Shown piece by piece: positions 57,775 to 64,000 of a stretch of 64,000 nucleotides of DNA. The position numbers were made by a program, and so were the translations under genes. Source of the stretch: Hyperoodon ampullatus (taxonomy: Eukaryota; Chordata; Mammalia; Artiodactyla; Ziphiidae); the NCBI GenBank assembly GCA_949752795.1, contig OX457057.1:105737513-105801512 (forward strand). Direction: 5' to 3'. A model generated the notes under the pieces. That model made no database searches, was not told the origin of the DNA, and was given only the letters and a program-made list of their open reading frames with translations. Position 1 is the first letter of the stretch. Every line of letters starts with the position of its first letter.

Positions 57775-57865
57775 CAGACCTAGGGTGTTCCAATAACTTG
57801 CCTAAAAGCACCTAGCTGATAAAAAATGCAAGAACTGGGGCTAGAACTCTGTTCCATTTTCTCGT
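57775..57865 (-). mobile_element. MIR fragment, antisense
   Basis: 'aataacttgcctaaaagcac' and 'aactggggctagaactctgt' match the antisense MIR 5' half. Confidence 0.55.
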
Positions 57866-59189
57866 AGCACCAGGCTGTATTTACCTTCTCACACAGACTC
57901 TGTTGTTACACAGAATCCACCGTAGATGTGTCATTAGATCTGCAATGGGTGTGTCCATCATTATTGTTACTATTATTCTTGTGTTTAATTTTGTAGTTAA
58001 CATCTTCAGTCTTCTGGAATTCTCAAAATCCTCTCTGCCACAAACTTATTTGTTACTCTTTGAATGGCAGGTGCTTTCTACAGACAGGTTATTTTATTAT
58101 TATTATTAAGACCCTATGGCAGGTAAATCACAGAACTCGACTTGAGACAGAGGTTTTACTGCCACATTAAGCTTTCTTTCTGAGCTGATATTAAAAGCAG
58201 TGAACCCCTTTGTGGTAACTAAGGGAATTTCAGGCTGGGGTTGGGCAGGAGAGGAGACCTGCCTCTCCTAAACCTAGGTGAAGTGATCCTATAGAGCGGG
58301 AAAGGAAGAGACCATACCTATTGCTGCAATAATGGTAACCACAATAAGTTTAACTTTGAAAAAGCACTTTAACTTGTGTTATCTCAAATGACTGCTTTAA
58401 ATATCCAAGGTGTAGTTTCACTGCAGTGAGCCAGATGCGGGATCCTTTGTCTGGAAAACTATCATTTTCCAGCCGCATTAAGTCCACGTTGTGACTCTTT
58501 TTCTTCAAAATCCTGGTCAGCGTGGAAGAGCTCACAGGTCTGAGGGTCTAGTTGAGTGCAGCAGCACGTCAGTTTCACACTGCTTTTCTTTGGTAAGAGA
58601 CAACCTCAAGGACAAACTCAAGGGCACAGCATCTCAGTAAGGGCTTTGGGTTAGGGCTTAGAAAGGTCATGTGTCTTACTTTCAGAGAGGGAAAAAATGC
58701 TGAAAAGCAGGTCAATAACTCAGCTGTAAGAAGAGTGGCTGCTTCTAGGCTGTAAGTTGTAGGGGCTGGTGTGCATGGGGGTGGGGAGCACTCTTAATTT
58801 AGGCCTAGAGTCATCGTTATGTATTAAGTGCCTGCAGACTTTCGTCTAAATTTTAATAAGCTACCTAGATGTTTGGCTGAGTTGATTGAATCCACCTGAA
58901 TAATTTCCTGCCTATTTCAGCAGCATTAATCATATGTACTGTTTCCTGACACTTTTACCAATGTGGTATAGGACATGGACAAAAGCTGTAGTTTCATTCT
59001 TTTTGCTGTGCCTAAAATACCCATATATACTCGTATAGATATTGGCATTTGAAATAGAAAAGAAAGTATCAATATATATTTATATTTTAAATGACCAGGA
59101 TGTAGGTGAATGGTACTCTGAGGCATGTTGGGAAAAGGATTAATTGAATAATCTAATTGAGTAAGAGCAATCAAAAGATGTCTCCCTTA
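57866..59189. other. Single-copy DNA, no gene seen
   Basis: No gene or named repeat is seen. A short ATT-rich run lies at 58090-58108. Confidence 0.4.
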
Positions 59190-59305
59190 GTCCTCATAAA
59201 AACACAATAAGGAAACAGATAAAGCTCAGAGAGACTAAATAACTTTTCTCGAGGTCACATAAATAATAAAGATGACGTCAGAATTCAAATCCAGTCTGAA
59301 TTTTT
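59190..59305 (-). mobile_element. MIR fragment, antisense
   Basis: 'cagataaagctcagagagac', 'taaataacttttctcgaggt' and 'gaattcaaatccagtctgaa' match antisense MIR. Confidence 0.65.
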
Positions 59306-60700
59306 TTCACTCCACTAAGCTCTGTGAAAGTTAAGCTCTTCTGAGCATGGCTTTTATCTTTCAGTGAAGATTCTGCAGACACTTCAGAAATGCTCAGGAC
59401 CTCAGATGACTGCACTGAAGGTCAAGTATCGTATTATGGATATATTCACATATACATCTATATGTATAATATGTATTGTATGATTTTGTATTTGTAGCAT
59501 AAAACTGCTTATAATTTACTTTCATTAATAGAAATTTGTATTACAAAGAATTTTCAGCGTGGATAAAATTCTAGATTGCTCACCCCAGGTAAACGAAGGT
59601 ATAGTACTAACTCAGAATTTGAGAGCCTTTAAAAGTCACCGTGAGACCCTTGCCTTCATTTGTAAGGTTAGGATAACAATATTTGATCCTATTGTGATGC
59701 CATAGTGAGAGATGTTATGAAAGTACTTTGGGCTCACATGAAAACAAAACAAACCTGTTATGGTAAAAAGCATCCCATGAGTTTGTCGAGGGACCAGTTT
59801 TTGCAAATTTCCCAACCTGGTAAACTTCTTAGGAGTCATGAAAAATGCATATAAAAATGGGGATTAACATTTTGAATGTGCCTGCAGAAATACTTCATAT
59901 GGGAAAACGTCTTAGTGGTTTTACTGTGTTGAATAAAGCCAAAGAAGGATTATTTTTACATAAAGTCTCTCACCTAACTAGGACCACCTGGCATACAATT
60001 TTGTCCCATAAACCACTGATGTCCCAAATCCCCTTGCAAAACAAAAGTCACACTGCTGAGGTTAATTCTGTTCTAATTGGAAGGCACAGTCAGTTCTCCT
60101 TTCATACTCTGGGGGGCTGTGTGCTGCAATCTTTAAAATGTACAAGCCCAGCCACTGCTTGGCCACTCAATTTTCCACTATCGTTCTTTCCTTTTTCTAG
60201 CTTGTAAAGTGATTATTTAAATATCAATATATTACCAATGTGTTGAGCTTCTCAAAGAGCAGTCTCTATGCATGTTGACACTTAATGTGTGTAGCTGGTG
60301 AAGAGACTTTAATTTTACTGACGAACTTCTACTAGCTACTGTGAATTTCATGGTATAAAATGCCACAGGCATTATTAGCAATGACAAATTAGAGGTTTGT
60401 CTGAGGTTTCTCTTAATAAACAAAATACTCAATTAGATACTTCTTAAAGCAGTTAAAAGTCTCTTAAAGTTTCCTTTGTACATCTGATCAAAATTATGTA
60501 TCCTCTACCAGGAAAAATGTATGTACATATGTTTTCAGGTGGTCCTTAGTCTTTTGAAAGCCCATCACTCCATTAACCATTGAGAATTCCTGCTGTACAC
60601 ACAGCAAGAATATGCATTTGCAAAATTATCAATAACAGTTATGCATATTAAACTTGGCATAATGTAGTGAAACAGTCAACCTCAAAGATCTAAATGTTTA
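59306..60700. other. Single-copy AT-rich DNA, no gene seen
   Basis: A 120-codon plus frame at 59845-60207 has no family likeness. No named repeat is seen. Confidence 0.4.
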
Positions 60701-61386
60701 TATTTTTAAAAAAGGTCAAACAAAAATAAACTAATGGGACCTACTGAAACTTAAAAGCTTTTGCACAGCAAAGGAAACCATAAACAAAATGAAAAGACAG
60801 CAATGGACTGGAAGGAAATATTTACAACTGATGCAACAGACAAAGGGTTAATTTCCAAAATATACAAACAGCTCATACAACTCAATATCAAAAAAACAAA
60901 CAACCCAATCAATAAATGGGCAGATGACCTAAATAGACATTTCTCCAAAGAAGACAAATAGATGGCCAATAGGCACATGAAAAAAGATGTTCAACATTGC
61001 TATTTATTGGAGTAATGCCAATTAAAACCACAACAAGGTATCACCTCATACCAGTCAGAATGGCCATCATCAACAAGTCTACAAATAATAAGTGCTGGAG
61101 AGGGTGTGGAGAAAAGGGAACCTTCCTACACTGTTGGTGGGAATGTAAACTGGTACAGCCACTATGGAAAACATTATAGAGGTTCCTTAAAAAACTAAAA
61201 ATAGTTACCATATGATCCAGCAATCCGACTCCTGGGCATATATCTGGAAAAGATGAAAGCTCTAATTAGAAAAGGTACATGCACCCCAATGTTCATAGCA
61301 GCACTATTTACAATAGCCAAGACATGGAAGCAACCTAAATGTCCACCGACAGATGAGTGAGTAAAGATGTAGTGCATGTATATATA

Positions 61387-61418
<32 letters not shown>

Positions 61419-61890
61419 CACAAACACACACACACGTATACACACATACATGCACAATGGAATATTACTCAGCCATAAAAAGAATGAAATAATGCCATCT
61501 GCAGCAACATGGATGAACCTAGAGAATATCATACTAAGTGAAGTAGGTCAGATGGAAAAAAGAAATACTATATGATATCACTTATATGTGGACTCATATA
61601 ATACAAATGAATTTATTTACAAAACAGAAACAGACTCATAGACATAGAAAACAAACTTATGGTTAGGAATATGGGATTAACAGATACACACTACTATATA
61701 GAAGACAGATTAACAATGAGGATTTACTGTATAGCACAAGGAACTATATTCAATATCTTATAATAACCTATAATGGAGAAAAATCTGAAAATATATATAT
61801 AACTGAATCACTCTGTTGTATACCTGTAACTAACACAATATTATAAGTCAACTCTACTTCATTCTTCTAAAAAGGAGCATTTTTTAAAAA
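60701..61890 (+). mobile_element. L1 LINE, 5'-truncated, ORF2 C-terminal part and 3' UTR
   Basis: The L1 body starts at about 60714 within ORF2. The 60761-60961 frame contains [20 protein letters not shown] and [20 protein letters not shown]. The 60997-61179 frame contains [20 protein letters not shown], the cysteine-rich C-terminal motif of L1 ORF2p. A stop and a frame change separate the two, so the protein is broken. The 3' UTR ends at about 61885 ('gtatacctgtaactaacaca' then 'caactctacttcattc'). A low-complexity direct repeat, tttttaaaaaa, lies near both ends and could be the target-site duplication. This L1 is from an older lineage than those at 15141 and 33335. Confidence 0.92.
61376..61455. 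repeat. Compound TG/TA/CA microsatellite inside L1
   Basis: TG-rich, TA-rich and CA-rich runs follow one another, so the outer parts can pair into a hairpin. L1 elements commonly carry a short CA run at this place, which has expanded here. Confidence 0.93.
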
Positions 61891-62515
61891 ATGGACTTCT
61901 GGTTTGAGATGGACAACTTTGTAGAGAGGAGTCTCCTTCACATTTCCTCTGTGTGGGGTTATCTGGGTGTGCTTATGTATAGCTGTGGGTGTGGGTGTAT
62001 ATATGTGTGGGTACGTGTATGTGGATTTACCAAGGATAACATTTTGCTATAATTACTCTCTTCATATATACACAAATGTGTGTATAAACATATGAACATG
62101 AACACTTCTTTATAACCAAGACATCACACCCAAGAAATGTAACATACTGAAATTTCTGCAACTGTCTCAGAATGTCCCTATAGGTATCTTTCTCAATTCC
62201 AGAATTCAATCAACTGTAACATACTGCATTTAGTTGTACTGTCTCTTTAATTTCCTTTAATCTAGAAGAATTTCCTGATAGCTTTTATTTGTCCTTCATA
62301 ACGTTCACATATTTGAAGAGTCCAGAGAAGTTGTCTTATAGAATGCTCCACAATCTCCTTATGATGAGATTCAGGTTAGACCTTTTTGGTAAGAAGGCTC
62401 CACAAGCAATGTGGGAACTCACTCTTAAGCAGAGCTCTTGATGTTTTTGGAGCACTCACAATGAACATAGTATCAAGTTCCTCACCCTTTAGGCACTGTT
62501 AAGACAACATTAATC
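61891..62515. other. Single-copy DNA, no gene seen
   Basis: A GTGGGT-rich stretch lies at 61960-62030. No gene or named repeat is seen. Confidence 0.4.
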
Positions 62516-62597
62516 GCACATAAGATATCACAGAGACATACACACACACAAAGTATGCACATAAGATATCACAGAGACATACACACACACAAAGTAC
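62516..62597. repeat. 41-bp tandem duplication
   Basis: Two 41-bp units (62516-62556 and 62557-62597) start 'gcacataagatatcacagag' and each hold a short CA run. They differ at the last base only (t/c), so the duplication is recent. Confidence 0.97.
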
Positions 62598-63294
62598 GCA
62601 CTCAAAAAGATCAGATTTTTAAAATGTATCTTTTTAAGGTTTGCCACAGATCCCATGAGGATATTTTGGAAAGCAGTATGAATCCATTATTTCACTGGCC
62701 CCAGCCTTGGAAGGTTTTCATTAAAAGGGAGGGGTTCACCAAGAGGATTAAGGTGTCTGGAGGCCTATGGACTTCAGTGATAGATAACCTGAAATCTGTG
62801 GTGGGTCAATATGAACAAAGAAGAACCTGATCAAAGGAAAGAAAAAGGCAAGGAAACCAGGGAATAGCTGAGAGAGGTGACACAGACCAGGGTAGACTGA
62901 CAGAGGACTCTGAAATTCAAAGAATTCTAGCTGCAATGTTTAGTAAATCTTTTGGTAGTTTACTACGATTTGCCCTTGGAAAGCTATATCTTTTTGTTTC
63001 TCAGAAATAAAGAAAAGGAGGAGAGGGCTTGAAAAGCCTTTTGGACAGAAAACGGCACTGAGAGAAACAATATTTTGATGAGTTAGTGCTAAATGAATTA
63101 GAAACATGTGGACTGAATTTCCCTTGAAATACAAATGGATTGAATAATTAATGGAAAAAGCACTTGGCAAAATGTACTTGAGGTTTTTATTGAACCCAAA
63201 CCAAAAGATTTGAAAATATTTTGAAATATGTGAAAAGTACAATATACATCTGGATTTGCCCAACCCTAGTGAGGATACAGGAAATATTATTTTT
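62598..63294. other. Single-copy DNA, no gene seen
   Basis: Short frames on both strands (62555-62830 plus, 62940-63263 minus) have no family likeness. Confidence 0.4.
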
Positions 63295-63415
63295 ATTTAA
63301 CATTTATATGATAGCTGCAGTGTGTGTGCCTCAATCTTAAGGTATTTCTTACAACAGCCCCGTGGTCTAGGTTGTAATTATTATTTGCATTTGGGGCAAG
63401 AAATTTACCAGTACT
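63295..63415 (-). mobile_element. MIR fragment, antisense
   Basis: 'tttcttacaacagccccgtg' and 'attatttgcatttggggcaa' resemble antisense MIR. Confidence 0.45.
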
Positions 63416-63694
63416 TGCCTCAAGTGGGCTTCAAATACAACCTTGTCTTGGTTTGTGTTCTTTAGAGATTTTTGTTAGTAGGAACACTGGACCAGCAGAC
63501 ACAGAACTTGAATCCAACTCCTGGGTTTAATTCTTATTGGACCAATCACATTGTATACCTTTTTGGTAGATTTTATCATAATGCAGTTTCTCCCTTTTCC
63601 CTAAAAATATATTTTGACTTACATACTATTATGCCAGATAGTAATAACTATCACTATACCAGCTTTCTTTGGTGACTATCAGCCAAATATATCT

Positions 63695-64000
63695 GTGGTA
63701 GGAAAAACGATCTCCCAAAGATGTCCCTCTCCTAATCCCTGAAACCTGTGAATATGTTATACTACAAGTCAAAGAGAAATTAAGGTAGCAGATGAAATTA
63801 AGACTGCTAATTAGATGACCTTAAAATAGTGAGAGTATACTGGGTAATGTAATCACAATGATCCTTAAATGTAGAAGTGGGAGGCCAAGGAAGAGAGAGA
63901 AAGAGACGTAATGACAGAAGTCAAGTCAGAATGATAGGATAAGAGAAGGACTCAACCAGTGTTCTTGTCTTTGAGGATGGGGAGGGGGGGTCATAACCCA
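63695..64000 (+). mobile_element. MLT1-type MaLR LTR, cut by window end
   Basis: 'atctcccaaagatgtccctc', 'tcctaatccctgaaacctgt', 'gaatatgttatactacaagt' and 'gggtaatgtaatcacaatga' follow the 5' half of an MLT1 LTR. The 3' half would lie beyond the window. Confidence 0.75.

Noticed and set aside
60761..61179. Two frames with clear protein similarity
   Set aside because: They are pieces of L1 ORF2p in a truncated, frame-broken retrotransposon, so they are listed as a mobile element and not as a CDS.

Overview
This window reads as non-coding chromosomal DNA from a cetacean (whale, dolphin or porpoise). The strongest evidence is eight tRNA-Glu-derived SINEs of the CHR type found in whales, hippos and ruminants. 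Four of them (near 3501, 17430, 27075 and 48809) share a shortened 3' end after the segment reading 'gagaggcccgcgtaccgc' and are close to one another in sequence, as expected of the deleted CHR subfamilies I recall from cetaceans. I see no BovB or Bov-tA element of ruminant type. Mammal-wide MIR, L2, MER5A-like and MLT1 copies fill in the older layers.

I find no protein-coding gene, tRNA, rRNA or recognisable snRNA. Every open frame I examined is short, lies inside a repeat, or is matched by an equally long frame on the other strand. The window is therefore most likely intergenic or lies inside a large intron. One 81-bp stretch (21412-21492) has exon-like borders and is listed as a weak candidate.

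Layout. 1-5000: AT-rich single-copy DNA with an old long inverted repeat (2832-3366) and a young SINE. 5040-8305: one long L2 LINE relic in which the reverse-transcriptase YADD motif can still be read; it is broken by an MLT1 LTR (6280-6660) and a minus-strand SINE (7193-7314). 8300-23400: mostly single-copy sequence with scattered MIR and MER5 copies, a young truncated L1 (15141) and a SINE inside a MIR (17417-17664). 23400-26700: an L2 segment of about 212 bp has been copied in inverted orientation 1.9 kb away, and the copy ends at a 21-bp palindrome. 27000-33970: SINEs, L2, MIR, an LTR-like repeat with an internal 31-bp duplication and a second young L1. 33970-36680: a repeat-poor, AT-rich block that could hold conserved regulatory sequence. 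36680-56800: old L1, L2, MIR and MER5 copies, a solo MLT1 LTR with a perfect 5-bp duplication (37747-38236), two SINEs and several microsatellites. 56810-57720: a G-rich minisatellite of about 37 units in 16-, 23- and 31-bp classes. 57720-64000: MIR copies, an L1 fragment with the ORF2 C-terminal region (60714-61885), a 41-bp tandem duplication and an MLT1 LTR cut by the window end.

The features do not form a functional system. They record overlapping transposon insertion, local inverted duplication and tandem-repeat growth. The items most worth checking are the minisatellite, the inverted L2 duplication with its palindrome, and the 2832-3366 inverted repeat. Family names are from memory of consensus sequences, without a database search, and repeat borders are approximate unless target-site duplications are given.
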